From Streptomyces sp. XD-27 (GTDB lineage: Bacteria; Actinomycetota; Actinomycetes; Streptomycetales; Streptomycetaceae): a stretch of 64,000 nt of DNA. The notes under the pieces are model-generated. The model had not been told where the DNA came from. It saw only the letters and a program-made list of their open reading frames with translations, and searched no databases. The stretch is taken from NCBI RefSeq assembly GCF_030553055.1, contig NZ_CP130713.1, forward strand, positions 6,262,001 to 6,326,000, in the 5' to 3' direction. This document shows, one piece after another, positions 8,772-17,970 of this stretch. The position numbers and the translations under genes were made by a program. Position 1 is the stretch's first letter, and each line of letters starts with the position of its first letter.

Positions 8772-10900
8772 TCACGCCGGGCGCTGGAGCACCACCAGGC
8801 TCCGGTCCACCAGGGTCAGCCGGTCGCCCGCCGCCACCTTCGGGCCGCTGCCCGGCTCCACGCCCGTCGGCTCCGCCGTGTCCACGATGAGCTGCCACTG
8901 CTTCCCGTGGTCGATCGGCACGGTGAACTCCAGCGGCTCGTGGTGCGCGTTGAACAGCAGCAGGAACGAGTCGTCGTAGATCCGTTCACCGCGCGGTCCC
9001 GGCTCCGAGATCGCGCTTCCGTTGAGGAAGACGACCAGCGACTTGGCGTGCGCCGCCTGCCAGTCCCGCTGTCGCATCTCGTCCCCCTCATGGGTGAACC
9101 ACGCGATGTCGGACAGGTCGTCGTGCGTGCCCTCCACCGGACGCCCGTGGAAGAACCGGCGGCGCCGGAAGACCGGGTGGTCGCGGCGGAGCCACACCAG
9201 GGAGCGGGTGAAGCGCATCAGCTCCATCGCGGGGAGTCCGCCTCGCCGACCGGGTCCGGCCAGTGCACCCACGACTGCTCGTTGTCCTGGCAGTACGCGT
9301 TGTTGTTGCCGGCCTGCGTGCGCGCGAACTCGTCGCCGTGGCTGAGCATCGGCACACCCTGCGACAGCATCAGCGTCGCGATGAAGTTGCGCATCTGGCG
9401 CTCCCGCAGCGCCTGGACGTGCGGGTCGTCGGTCTCGCCCTCCGTCCCGCAGTTCCATGAGCGGTTGTAGCTCTCGCCGTCGCGGTTGCCCTCACCGTTG
9501 GCCTCGTTGTGCTTCTTGTCGTACGAGACGAGGTCGTGCAGCGTGAATCCGTCGTGGCAGGTGACGAAGTTGACGGACGCCAGCGGGCGCCGGCCGTCGC
9601 TCTGGTAGAGGTCGGAGGAGCCGGTCAGGCGGGAGGCGAACTCCGCGAGCGTGCGCGGCACGCCGCGCCACAGGTCCCGTACCGTGTCCCGGAACTTTCC
9701 GTTCCACTCGGTCCACAGCGGCGGGAAGTTGCCGACCTGGTAGCCGCCCTCGCCGACGTCCCAGGGCTCGGCGATCAGCTTCACCTGGCTGACCACCGGA
9801 TCCTGCTGCACCAGGTCGAAGAACGACGACAGCCGGTCGACCTCGTGGAACTGCCGTGCCAGCGTCGCCGCCAGATCGAACCGGAAGCCGTCCACCCGCA
9901 TCTCGCTGACCCAGTACCGCAGCGAGTCCATGATCAGCTGGAGCACGTGCGGGCTCCGCATCAGCAGCGAGTTCCCGGTCCCGGTGGTGTCCATGTAGTA
10001 GCGCTGGTCCTCGGCGAGCCGGTAGTACGAGGCGTTGTCCAGCCCGCGGAAGGACAGCGTCGGCCCCAGGTGGTTGCCCTCCGCCGTGTGGTTGTAGACC
10101 ACGTCGAGGATGACCTCGATGCCCGCCTGGTGCAGCGCCCGGACCGCCGACTTGAACTCCAGCACCTGCTGGCCCCGGTCGCCCCACGAGGCGTACGCGT
10201 TGTGCGGGGCGAAGAAGCCGATGGTGTTGTAGCCCCAGTAGTTGGCCAGCCCCGCGTCGGCCAGCCGGTGGTCGTGGACGAACTGGTGGACCGGCATCAG
10301 CTCCAGCGTGGTGACGCCCAGCTCCGTCAGATGCTCGATGATCGCCGGGTGCGCGAGCGCCGCGTACGTCCCGCGCAGCTCCTCCGGCAGCCGGGGGTGC
10401 AGCATCGTCAGGCCCTTGACATGCGCCTCGTAGATGACCGTGCGGTGGTAGTCGGTGCGCGGCGGGCGGTCGTCGCCCCAGTCGAAGTACGGGTTGACCA
10501 CCACGGACGCCATGGTGTGCGGGGCGGAGTCCAGGTCGTTGCGCCGGTCGGGCCGGTCGAAGTGGTAGCCGTAGACCTCCTCACCCCACCCGATGCGCCC
10601 GCTGATCGCCTTGGCGTACGGGTCGAGCAGCAGCTTGGCGGAGTTGCAGCGATGCCCGCGCTCCGGCTCGTACGGGCCGTGCACCCGGAATCCGTACCGC
10701 TGGCCCGGCATGATCCCGGGCAGATAGACGTGCCGCACGAACGCGTCGATCTCGCGCAGCTCCACCGCCGTCTCCGAACCGTCGTCGTGCAGCAGGCACA
10801 ACTCGATCCGCTCGGCGGCCTCGGAGAACACCGCGAAGTTCGTACCTGCGCCGTCGTACGTGGCGCCGAGGGGGTAAGCCTGTCCAGGCCAGACCTGCAT
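8772..10900 (-). CDS. glgX: Glycogen debranching enzyme GlgX, one-base frameshift
   Basis: GlgX hydrolyses alpha-1,6 branches of glycogen trimmed by phosphorylase. The N-terminal CBM48 region starts [23 protein letters not shown]13 motifs are [25 protein letters not shown] (nucleophile Asp), [10 protein letters not shown] (acid Glu) and [13 protein letters not shown]. The frame breaks at a GGGG run (9231-9234); one added base joins VGEADSP to [19 protein letters not shown] and gives 709 residues, the usual length. ATG 10900 has GGAAGAG upstream. treY follows 57 bases downstream, so both are probably co-transcribed for glycogen-to-trehalose conversion. Confidence 0.92.
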
Positions 10901-11072
10901 ACGTCGACTCTTCCACTTCTGCTCCAGGCGCCGCGAGGACGCGTGAGGGCCTCCGGCCCCGGGCGGAGGAGGCACTGTGCCCCAACTGGCGCCCCGAAGC
11001 ACCGCTTTCACCGGATCTTCCTCAAAAGTGAGGCAACCTACGACGACATCGGTTCGTCCTACCGGGTGACCT

Positions 11073-11099
11073 CCGCAAGCGGGATCTCCCGTTTTGCGG
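11073..11099. other. Hairpin between glgX and the amine oxidase pair
   Basis: CCGCAA (11073-11078) pairs with TTGCGG (11094-11099), with GGG/CCC nested inside. It lies in the 240-base divergent region upstream of both glgX and the gene at 11140. It may be an operator or part of a 5' UTR. No clear promoter could be chosen here. Confidence 0.25.
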
Positions 11100-11139
11100 G
11101 CTGATAAGCGGACAGGGGGGTTTGGGGGAGAATGTGCGC

Positions 11140-11925
11140 ATGATGAACCGCCGCCACCTGGGCAAGGTGGTGGCCGGCGCGGCGGTCGCGGTGACCGCCG
11201 CCGCGGCCCTGGTGGCAGTGTCCCTGCCGGGCGAGGCGTCGGGGGACGCGCAGTCGCCGGGAGTCGAAGCGGACAACAGCGACCAGGCGCGCCAGCGGCC
11301 GGGAGTGGTGGCGGCCGCGCCGCCGGAGCGCGCGAAGGGGGAGGGCCGCGATCCGCTCACCGACGACGAGCTGGAGCGTGCGCGGGGGATCGCGCTCGGC
11401 CGCGGGCTGCGGTCCGGCGGCGAGGACGTGCGGGGCAAGCCGGGTCCCCAGCAGATCGCCACGGACCTGGCCGAGCCCGCGCCCGCGGAGGTCGGCGCCG
11501 CCGACCCGCCCCGCCGCGCGGACGTGACGTTCTACGACTACAAGGACGACGCGTACATCACCAAGACGGTCGACCTCGCCTCCGGGAAGGTCGAGCGTAC
11601 CGACACCCAGCACGGCGTGCAGCCGCCGCCGACCCGCGAGGAGGTCGCGGAGGCCGCCCGGCTGCTGATCGCCGACCCGCTCGGCGACGGACTGCGCAAG
11701 GACTACCAGGACGCCACCGGCCGGACGCTGACCGGCCCCGGCCAGCTGACCGTCACCGGCTTCGTCTACCGCGTCGACGCGGAGAACCCCGGCCCCGACC
11801 GGCTCGCCGACTGCGGCAGGCACCGCTGTGTCCGCCTCTTCACCCGGGTCGAGAACGGCCCCTGGATCGACACCCGGCAGCTGGTGGTCGACCTCAGCGA
11901 CCGCAAGGTCGCCCGGCTCGCCTGA
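11140..11925 (+). CDS. Secreted protein resembling copper amine oxidase N2/N3 domains
   Basis: 261 residues with an N-terminal signal segment ([20 protein letters not shown]). [16 protein letters not shown] (from residue 71) resembles the start of the amine oxidase N2 domain. [20 protein letters not shown] followed by [19 protein letters not shown] and [12 protein letters not shown] resembles the N2/N3 border of these enzymes (VQPP...EE...A..DP pattern). The adjacent gene encodes only the catalytic domain, so the two may form one split enzyme. ATG 11140 is preferred over TTG 11122 because GGGGGAG lies 9 bases upstream. The domain match is from recall and was not computed. Confidence 0.6.
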   Translation: MMNRRHLGKVVAGAAVAVTAAAALVAVSLPGEASGDAQSPGVEADNSDQARQRPGVVAAAPPERAKGEGRDPLTDDELERARGIALGRGLRSGGEDVRGKPGPQQIATDLAEPAPAEVGAADPPRRADVTFYDYKDDAYITKTVDLASGKVERTDTQHGVQPPPTREEVAEAARLLIADPLGDGLRKDYQDATGRTLTGPGQLTVTGFVYRVDAENPGPDRLADCGRHRCVRLFTRVENGPWIDTRQLVVDLSDRKVARLA

Positions 11926-11940
11926 CCCGCGGTCCTCCCT

Positions 11941-11967
11941 ACATCCCTACGTTACGTACATCCCTAC
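11941..11967 (+). repeat. Direct repeat ACATCCCTAC in the gene spacer
   Basis: ACATCCCTAC occurs at 11941-11950 and again at 11958-11967, separated by GTTACGT. The second copy ends next to the AGGAG ribosome binding site of the catalytic-domain gene at 11979. Confidence 0.5.
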
Positions 11968-11978
11968 AGGAGTCCCCC

Positions 11979-13316
11979 ATGCGTGACGACCAGCGCCGCC
12001 CTGCCCGCGACCGGCTCGGGGCGGCCTTCGGAGCCTGTGTGCTCCTCGGCGCCGCGAGTGTCGCGGCCGGACCGGTGGGCGCGGCGCAGGCCGCCGGCCA
12101 GGCATCGGGAACGGCCAAGGCCCCGGCCCCCGCCCCCGCGTGCAGCAGCGCCTACCGGATCGAACAGAGGCTGGACGGCGGCACCGTCTGGCGGATGTGC
12201 TGGCATTACGAGTCCAACGCCGGACTCGTCCTGGACGACGTCTCCTACCAGCCCAAGGGCGAGTCCCGGCCGATCAAGGTGCTCACCACCGCCAAGCTCG
12301 CCCAGATCCACGTCCCTTACGACGACGGCAACATCGAGTACGACGACCTCACCGGGCAGGGGTTCGCCCAGGGCCTCCAGCAACTGGATCCGGCCGAATG
12401 CCCCGGCGGCACCATCAAGACCGTCAAGGTGCCCGGCGCGTGGGATCCCGCGCACCCGAACGTCCAGGGCCTGTGCGCCACCACCCGCTCCCGCGGGCAC
12501 GCCTATCGCATGGCGGGCGAGAAGCCCGGGAAGGTCTACCAGGCCCAGGGCAAGGACCTGCTGGTCTACACCGTCAACCAGGTCGGCTGGTACGAGTACA
12601 TCACCGAATGGCGGTTCGCCGGCGACGGCACCATGACCATGCAGGTCGGAGCCACCGGCACGCTCTCCCCGATGGACTACGACGCGGGCGACGGCCGCGG
12701 CTGGCCGATCGGCAAGGGCGCCAAGGACTACGCCACCAGCCACAGCCACAACGTCTTCTGGCGGCTGAACTTCGGCCTCGACGGCTCCCCGAAGAGCACC
12801 GTCGAGCAGTACGACTCCAAGACCACCCAGGCGTCGGGGCAGTTGCCGAAGACCAAGACGACCCGCACCCGTGTCGGCAAGGAACAGGCCGGCGACGCGG
12901 TCGGCGCCCGCTGGTGGCGGGTGGTGAGCTCGGCGGGGAAGAACAAGGACGGCCACCCCAGGTCGTACGAGATCGTGCCCGGCCACACCGTCAAGTACCC
13001 GGGCCGCGGCTACACCCGGCACGACGTGTACTTCACCGAGTACAACAAGTGCGAGCAGTTCGCCAGCAACAACCTGCGCAACTGCGGCCCCGGCGCGGGC
13101 AGGAGCGTCGACAAGTGGGTCAACGGCCAGACGCTGAAACACCCGATCGCCTGGGTGAACATCGGCTTTCACCACATCGCGCGCGATGAGGACCAGGAGC
13201 CCATGCCGGTGCACTGGCAGGGCTTCCAGCTCTCCCCGCGCGACGTCACCGCTATGAATCCGCTCACGCCGCCCGCACTGGTCGATCACAACGGCCATAA
13301 AGAACAGGAAGGTTGA
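11979..13316 (+). CDS. Copper amine oxidase catalytic domain protein, secreted, short form
   Basis: 445 residues starting with a signal peptide (MRDDQRRPARDRLGAAFGAC). The catalytic domain of topaquinone amine oxidases is recognisable: the cofactor Tyr would be Tyr205 in VGWYEYITEW, copper ligands are His255 and His257 (SHSHNVFWRLNFGLDG), and the third is His399 in GFHHIARDED before EPMPVHWQGFQL. The spacing Tyr to HxH (50 residues) matches the family. The Asn normally preceding the cofactor Tyr is Trp204 here, so cofactor formation is uncertain. Usual enzymes are about 640 residues with N2/N3 domains in the same chain; here those appear to be in the preceding gene. AGGAG is 6 bases before ATG. 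Confidence 0.75.
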   Translation: MRDDQRRPARDRLGAAFGACVLLGAASVAAGPVGAAQAAGQASGTAKAPAPAPACSSAYRIEQRLDGGTVWRMCWHYESNAGLVLDDVSYQPKGESRPIKVLTTAKLAQIHVPYDDGNIEYDDLTGQGFAQGLQQLDPAECPGGTIKTVKVPGAWDPAHPNVQGLCATTRSRGHAYRMAGEKPGKVYQAQGKDLLVYTVNQVGWYEYITEWRFAGDGTMTMQVGATGTLSPMDYDAGDGRGWPIGKGAKDYATSHSHNVFWRLNFGLDGSPKSTVEQYDSKTTQASGQLPKTKTTRTRVGKEQAGDAVGARWWRVVSSAGKNKDGHPRSYEIVPGHTVKYPGRGYTRHDVYFTEYNKCEQFASNNLRNCGPGAGRSVDKWVNGQTLKHPIAWVNIGFHHIARDEDQEPMPVHWQGFQLSPRDVTAMNPLTPPALVDHNGHKEQEG

Positions 13317-13403
13317 ACGACTCCTCGAACGATCCTGATGCACCGCCTCCGCCCGCGCAGTAGTCTGCGGTGATCGTTGGACGGGGGCGGAAGGCGGTGC
13401 AAG

Positions 13404-14648
13404 GTGAGCTCGGGCGGGTTGGAGCTGCCCCCTGGCGACTCGGACGCCGGGGGTGACGGCACCACCGACGCGCCACCAGGCGCGGTGTCCCTGGCGCGGC
13501 CGATCGAGATCGGCGCGGAACTCGACTGGGGAGCCGAGGCCTGGACGGAGGTGCGGACGCGTGCCCGCCGGGCCGGCCGCGCCTACATCTGGCTGAATCT
13601 CGTCGAACAGCGGCTGCGCGCCGTCGTCGCCGCCGTGCTCCGGCCCATCTACGAGCCGGTGCACGGCGACGACTGGGTGGTGGCCGCCGCCGGACCCGCC
13701 GGGCAGGAGTGGGTGCAACGCGCCGTCGCCGTACGGGAGGTCAGCCGCCGCAAGGGCTATCTGCTGGACCCGGCCGACGACAACGTCCTCAGCTTCCTCA
13801 CCCTGCCTCAACTGCGCGAACTGCTCGTCCAGCACTGGCCCTGCTTCGAGCCGTACCTGGACGACCGCCGCGACCTCGAACTCGCCCTGGACGAGCTGGA
13901 GGTCAGCCGCAACGTCGTCTCCCGCAACCGCGCCCTGTCCGAGACCGTCCTCGCCCAGGCCGAACGGGCCTCCGCCCGGCTGCTGGAGATCCTCGGCAGC
14001 GGCGCCGGGACCCCCGCGGCCGACCGGCTCCCCATCGACGCCGTCGAGGACCTGGTGGGCGACCGCTACGCCGACGTCGTGGGCGTCCACCCGGACCGGG
14101 TACGGCTCCAGCGCACCCTCCCCGCCGAGGACCTCTTCGGCAACGCCCGCCGCCTGGACGCCGTCGGCATAGGGCTCAACCTCCTGGTGCAGAGCTACTC
14201 GGGCCGGCGTCTGGTCCGGCTGGCCGAGTCCGGCTGCCGTACCCGGCTGCTGTTCCTCAACCCCGCCAGCAGCGCGGTACGCCGCCGCGAGCGCGAACTC
14301 GGTCTGAAGAAGGGCGAGCTGAGCCGCGGGGTGGAGATGAACATCCTCCACATGCGGCGCGTGCGCTCCCGGCTGCGCGACCCCGGCGCCTTCGAGATCC
14401 ACGTCTTCGACGAGACCCCCCGCTTCACGGCCTACCTGGTCAACGGCGACGGCACGGACGGCCTCGCCGTCGTCCAGACGTACCTGCGCAAGGCCCGCGG
14501 CATGGAGGCCCCGGTCCTGGTGCTGCGCGGCGGCGGTCGCGACCGCGAGGTGGTGCGGGCGGACCAGGGCGCGGGCGAGGGCGGCCTCTTCGAGATCTAC
14601 CGGGAGGAGTTCGAGAGCGTCTGGGCGGACTCCAGGCCGGTGTCCTGA
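13404..14648 (+). CDS. SAV2148-type HEPN domain protein
   Basis: About 414 residues from GTG 13404 (GGAAGG 8 bases upstream; a TTG at 13377 is an alternative). The central region is helical and charged (PQLRELLVQHWPCFEPYLDD, NVVSRNRALSETVLAQAERA), as in the conserved Streptomyces family named after SAV2148 and annotated with a HEPN domain. The C-terminal part (RRLVRLAESGCRTRLLFLNP, then RRRERELGLKKGELSRGVEM) resembles the DUF5919-type segment found in nucleotide-signalling proteins. Role unknown; HEPN domains are often RNA-cleaving or nucleotide-binding. It stands alone between the amine oxidase pair and an XRE regulator. Confidence 0.7.
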   Translation: MSSGGLELPPGDSDAGGDGTTDAPPGAVSLARPIEIGAELDWGAEAWTEVRTRARRAGRAYIWLNLVEQRLRAVVAAVLRPIYEPVHGDDWVVAAAGPAGQEWVQRAVAVREVSRRKGYLLDPADDNVLSFLTLPQLRELLVQHWPCFEPYLDDRRDLELALDELEVSRNVVSRNRALSETVLAQAERASARLLEILGSGAGTPAADRLPIDAVEDLVGDRYADVVGVHPDRVRLQRTLPAEDLFGNARRLDAVGIGLNLLVQSYSGRRLVRLAESGCRTRLLFLNPASSAVRRRERELGLKKGELSRGVEMNILHMRRVRSRLRDPGAFEIHVFDETPRFTAYLVNGDGTDGLAVVQTYLRKARGMEAPVLVLRGGGRDREVVRADQGAGEGGLFEIYREEFESVWADSRPVS

Positions 14649-14776
14649 CCGCGCGTGGCGCGAGGGCCTTGTGCAACCTTGTATTCGACCACTCGATCGA
14701 GTGAATGGATGGTCGTGTGGTGATATGAGGAGTGTCGGCTCGGCACGCTGTCCTTGACCGGAGAGGGAGGGACGGT

Positions 14777-15664
14777 ATGCAGGCGCAGTCCCATTTGCGG
14801 CCGACCGTGCGACGGCGCAGGCTCGGTGCGGAACTCAAGCGGCTCCGCGAGGCCGCGGGGGTGCGGATGGACGACGCGGCCGAGCGCATCGGCTGCGACA
14901 AGGGGAAGATCTCCCGCATCGAGAACGGCCGCCTGGGCGTCCGCAAGCTGGAGATGGAAGCGCTGCTCGACCTTTACCAGGCGGAGGGCACCAGGCTGCG
15001 CGCGGCGTTGACCGCGCTGGCGCGGGAGGGCCGCCGGAAGGGCTGGTGGCAGCGGTACGGGGACATCCTGGGGCCGGAGTTCCAGGAGCGCCTGAGCATC
15101 GAGGCGGACGCCGTGCGCATTCTGGAGTACCAGAACACGCTGGTGCCGGGCCTTCTCCAGACGCCGGAGTACGCGACGGAACTCATCCGCCGCCGGGAGA
15201 CGGCGGCCGCGCGGCCGGAGCGTGAGTCGTACGTCGCGGTGCGCATGGCGCGCCAGGGGATATTCGGCGGCGGCTCGGCGCCGGACTACGTCTGCGTCCT
15301 GGACGAGGCCGCGCTACGGCGTGAGATCGGCGGGCCGTCCGTGATGGCCGCACAGCTCCGGAAGCTGATCGAGGTCAGCGGCCCGCCGGAGCTGACGATC
15401 CAGGTGATCCCCTTCGCCCAGGGCTGGCACGCGGGCGTCGAGGGGGCGTTCAGCATCTGCTCCTACCCCGACCCGATGGACCTCGACGTCGTGAACGTGG
15501 ACTACCTCGGCGCTTCCTTGTACCTGGAGGAGAAGGGCGCCGTCGAAGCGCACCAAGCGGCCTTCGACCAGCTGCGCGCCTCGGCTCTGTCGCCGCAGCG
15601 GTCGATGGAGCTGATCTCGCGGACCGCGCAGGGGTTCGATGACAGGCGGCGGCAGCCCCGATGA
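14777..15664 (+). CDS. XRE family regulator with DUF5753 domain
   Basis: 295 residues. A helix-turn-helix of the Cro/CI type covers about residues 15-70 (LGAELKRLREAAGVRMDDAAERIGCDKGKISRIE). The remainder is the DUF5753 effector-like region (ILEYQNTLVPGLLQTPEYA, LTIQVIPFAQGWHAG, LYLEEKGAVE). Such regulators (WhiJ-like) abound in Streptomyces and usually sit next to a small DUF397 gene. None is adjacent here: the next gene is a membrane protein 54 bases downstream. GAGGGAGGGA precedes ATG 14777 at good spacing. Confidence 0.9.
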   Translation: MQAQSHLRPTVRRRRLGAELKRLREAAGVRMDDAAERIGCDKGKISRIENGRLGVRKLEMEALLDLYQAEGTRLRAALTALAREGRRKGWWQRYGDILGPEFQERLSIEADAVRILEYQNTLVPGLLQTPEYATELIRRRETAAARPERESYVAVRMARQGIFGGGSAPDYVCVLDEAALRREIGGPSVMAAQLRKLIEVSGPPELTIQVIPFAQGWHAGVEGAFSICSYPDPMDLDVVNVDYLGASLYLEEKGAVEAHQAAFDQLRASALSPQRSMELISRTAQGFDDRRRQPR

Positions 15665-15718
15665 ACAGGGATGGGGGAGACGGCAGGCGGTCCGTTTATA
15701 TGTGAAAGAGTCTGGGTC

Positions 15719-16651
15719 ATGAGTGTGCCTCCGCCGCCCCAGCCCGGATTCGGCCCGCCGCAGGGCGGGCAGCCGAACCAGCCGTACGGCATCCCCCCGC
15801 AGACGCCACCGCAGGGCTACCCGCAGCAGGCGCCGTACGGAGGCCCGCAGGGACTCCCGCCGCAGGGCCCGGCCCCGCATCCGTACGGCGGCGACGGCTG
15901 GGGTGCGCCCCAGCCGCCCATGCCGCCGCAGGGGCCGGACAACTCCAAGAAGAAGCTCGCGATCATCATCGGCTCCCTCGTGGCGGTCGGTGCCGTGCTG
16001 GCCGGGGCGATCTTCTTCGTGAGCAAGGACGACGACGGCAAGAAGAAGCGGGCCGACAAGCCGACCACCAGCGCCAGCACCTCGCCGGGGGAGAGCACGA
16101 GCCCCAGCGCGTCGCCGTCGCCCTCGGAGAGCGGCGGCACCGGCACGGGCGGCGCGTACAAGCTCATCGTCCCGAAGACGTTGGAGAGCGGGAAGTACAC
16201 CCTCTACAACGACATGAGCAAGCAGTTCGACTCGCAGGTCCCCAACGACGGCATCAACACGCACGACCTGAAGGCCACCGCGGGCCAGTACCGGGCCGCC
16301 ACGAGCCAGATCGTCTACACCGGCTACACCGGACGCATCGACGACCCGGACCAGGCCATCACGGACTTCATCAACGGGATGGAGAAGGCCGACGGCGCCT
16401 CGGTCGGGCAGCCCCGGCGGGAGATCACCCCCGAGGGCTCGAGCGAGCCGGTGACGTGCGAGGTGCTGGTCAAGACGCAGGCCGGGCAGAAGATGGCGTT
16501 CCCCGCCTGTGTCTGGGCGGACTCGACCACGCTCGCCGCGGTCATCCTGACCGACCGCGAGATGGTGTCGGCCCCGCCCAAGTCCATCGACCTGGAGGCG
16601 TACGCGAAGCGGGCCAGTGTGATGCGCGGCGAGGTGCGGGTGGCCGCGTAA
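15719..16651 (+). CDS. Single-pass membrane protein with proline-rich N-terminus
   Basis: 310 residues. The first 75 are a Pro/Gly/Gln-rich cytoplasmic tail (MSVPPPPQPGFGPPQGGQPN), followed by one transmembrane helix at about 79-102 (KLAIIIGSLVAVGAVLAGAI). Then comes a charged, Ser/Thr/Pro-rich linker and an extracellular domain of about 165 residues with two Cys (EPVTCEVLVK, FPACVWADS) that may form a disulfide. This layout is common in Streptomyces envelope proteins of unknown role. ATG 15719 has only a weak ribosome binding site. It may be co-transcribed with the XRE regulator. Confidence 0.7.
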   Translation: MSVPPPPQPGFGPPQGGQPNQPYGIPPQTPPQGYPQQAPYGGPQGLPPQGPAPHPYGGDGWGAPQPPMPPQGPDNSKKKLAIIIGSLVAVGAVLAGAIFFVSKDDDGKKKRADKPTTSASTSPGESTSPSASPSPSESGGTGTGGAYKLIVPKTLESGKYTLYNDMSKQFDSQVPNDGINTHDLKATAGQYRAATSQIVYTGYTGRIDDPDQAITDFINGMEKADGASVGQPRREITPEGSSEPVTCEVLVKTQAGQKMAFPACVWADSTTLAAVILTDREMVSAPPKSIDLEAYAKRASVMRGEVRVAA

Positions 16652-16753
16652 CCCGGCCGCGGGGCGCGGGGCCCGCCGGAGCGGACGGCCGGTTGTCAGT
16701 GCCGCGTGGGAGGGTGAAGCGCAACCGGGGGAAGTAAGCGAAGGAGGGCCACG

Positions 16754-17470
16754 ATGGGCTGGCACCGGGAGTTGCTGATCGGCTTCGATCTGGAGACCAC
16801 GGGCACCGACCCGAACGAGGCGCGGATCGTCACGGCGGCGGTCGTCGAGGTGAAGGACGGGGAGCGGATCGGGCGGCGCGAGTGGCTCGCCGACCCCGGG
16901 GTGCCCATTCCGGACGACGCCGTCGCCGTCCACGGCATCACCAGCGAGCGCGCCGCCCGTGGCCGCCCCGCCCGCGAGGTCGCCGACGAGGTGGCCGACA
17001 CCCTTGTGGCGCACTGGCGGGCCGGGGTGCCGGTCGTGGCGTACAACGCGGCCTTCGACCTGAGCCTGCTCGCCGCCGAGCTCCGGCGGCACGGGTTGCC
17101 GCCGCTCGGCGAGCGGCTGGACGGCGCCCCGACGGGCCCGGTGATCGACCCGCTGACCATCGACCGCGCCGTGGAGAAGTACCGCAAGGGCAAGCGCACC
17201 CTGGAGGCGGTCTGCGAGGTCTACGGCGTGGTGCTGACCGGCGCGCACGACGCGGGAGCGGACGCGCTGGCGGCGGTGCGGGTGGCCGCGGCGGTCGCGG
17301 AGACCCATGCCCAGGTGGCCGCGCTGACCTCCTGGGACCTGCACCGCAAACAGGTCGAGTGGTACGCGGAGTGGGCCGCGGACTTCCAGCGGTGGCTGCG
17401 TGGCCGGGGCACGCCGGAAGCGATCATCGACGGAAAATGGCCCCTGCGTGAACCGGTGATCGTCGGTTAG
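16754..17470 (+). CDS. DnaQ-like 3'-5' exonuclease (DEDDh)
   Basis: 238 residues. Exo I is IGFDLETTGTDP (catalytic Asp12 and Glu14), Exo II is VVAYNAAFDLSLLAAE, and Exo III is AHDAGADALA with the His and Asp of the DEDDh class. This is the fold of the DNA polymerase III epsilon proofreading subunit, but short stand-alone versions are common and their substrate (DNA or RNA) is usually unknown. AAGGAGGG lies 5 bases before ATG 16754, a strong ribosome binding site. Confidence 0.88.
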   Translation: MGWHRELLIGFDLETTGTDPNEARIVTAAVVEVKDGERIGRREWLADPGVPIPDDAVAVHGITSERAARGRPAREVADEVADTLVAHWRAGVPVVAYNAAFDLSLLAAELRRHGLPPLGERLDGAPTGPVIDPLTIDRAVEKYRKGKRTLEAVCEVYGVVLTGAHDAGADALAAVRVAAAVAETHAQVAALTSWDLHRKQVEWYAEWAADFQRWLRGRGTPEAIIDGKWPLREPVIVG

Positions 17471-17552
17471 GGTCGGAAACGGCATCGAACGTCGTCACCG
17501 TCCGGGTGAGGCGCACGAGGTGCCAGGAGATGCCTATGGAGGCATTCCACTC

Positions 17553-17948
17553 ATGTCAGTCGAGTTGAACCACACCATCGTCGGGGCCCGCGACAAGCAG
17601 GTCTCCGCCGAGTTCTTCGGCACGATCTTCGGGCTGGAGGTGGGGGAGCCGGCAGGCCCCTTCGTTCCCGTCACCACCGCCAACGGGGTCACGCTGGACT
17701 TCGCCAACGTCCCCGAGGGCGCCGAGATCGCGCCACAGCACTACGCGTTCCTGGTCTCCGAGGAGGAGTTCGACGCCATCTTCGGGCGCGTCCAGGAGGC
17801 CGGTCTCACGTACTGGGCCGACCCTGCCCGGCGCAGGGAGGGCGAGATCAACCACAACGACGGCGGGCGCGGGGTGTACTTCCTCGATCCCGACGGTCAC
17901 TACCTGGAGATCATCACCCGTCCGTACGGGAGTGGCGACCCCGAATGA
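17553..17948 (+). CDS. VOC (glyoxalase/bleomycin resistance) family protein
   Basis: 131 residues from ATG 17553 (MSVELNHTIVGARDKQVSAE); GGAGG lies 11 bases upstream. The paired beta-alpha-beta-beta-beta modules of the VOC fold are visible, with likely metal ligands at His (LNHTIV), His (QHYAFLVSEEEF) and Glu (GHYLEIITRPYG). Substrate cannot be predicted. It is convergent with the phosphotransferase gene, with 22 bases between stops. Confidence 0.85.
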   Translation: MSVELNHTIVGARDKQVSAEFFGTIFGLEVGEPAGPFVPVTTANGVTLDFANVPEGAEIAPQHYAFLVSEEEFDAIFGRVQEAGLTYWADPARRREGEINHNDGGRGVYFLDPDGHYLEIITRPYGSGDPE

Positions 17949-17970
17949 CCGTGTCGGCGGTGCGCCGGTG

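Noticed and set aside
11964..14402. Long open frame on the minus strand (over 800 codons) opposite the amine oxidase and HEPN genes
   Set aside because: Antisense shadow of GC-rich coding sequence; the product is Val/Gly/Ala/Arg-rich without domains and the opposite strand has recognisable proteins.
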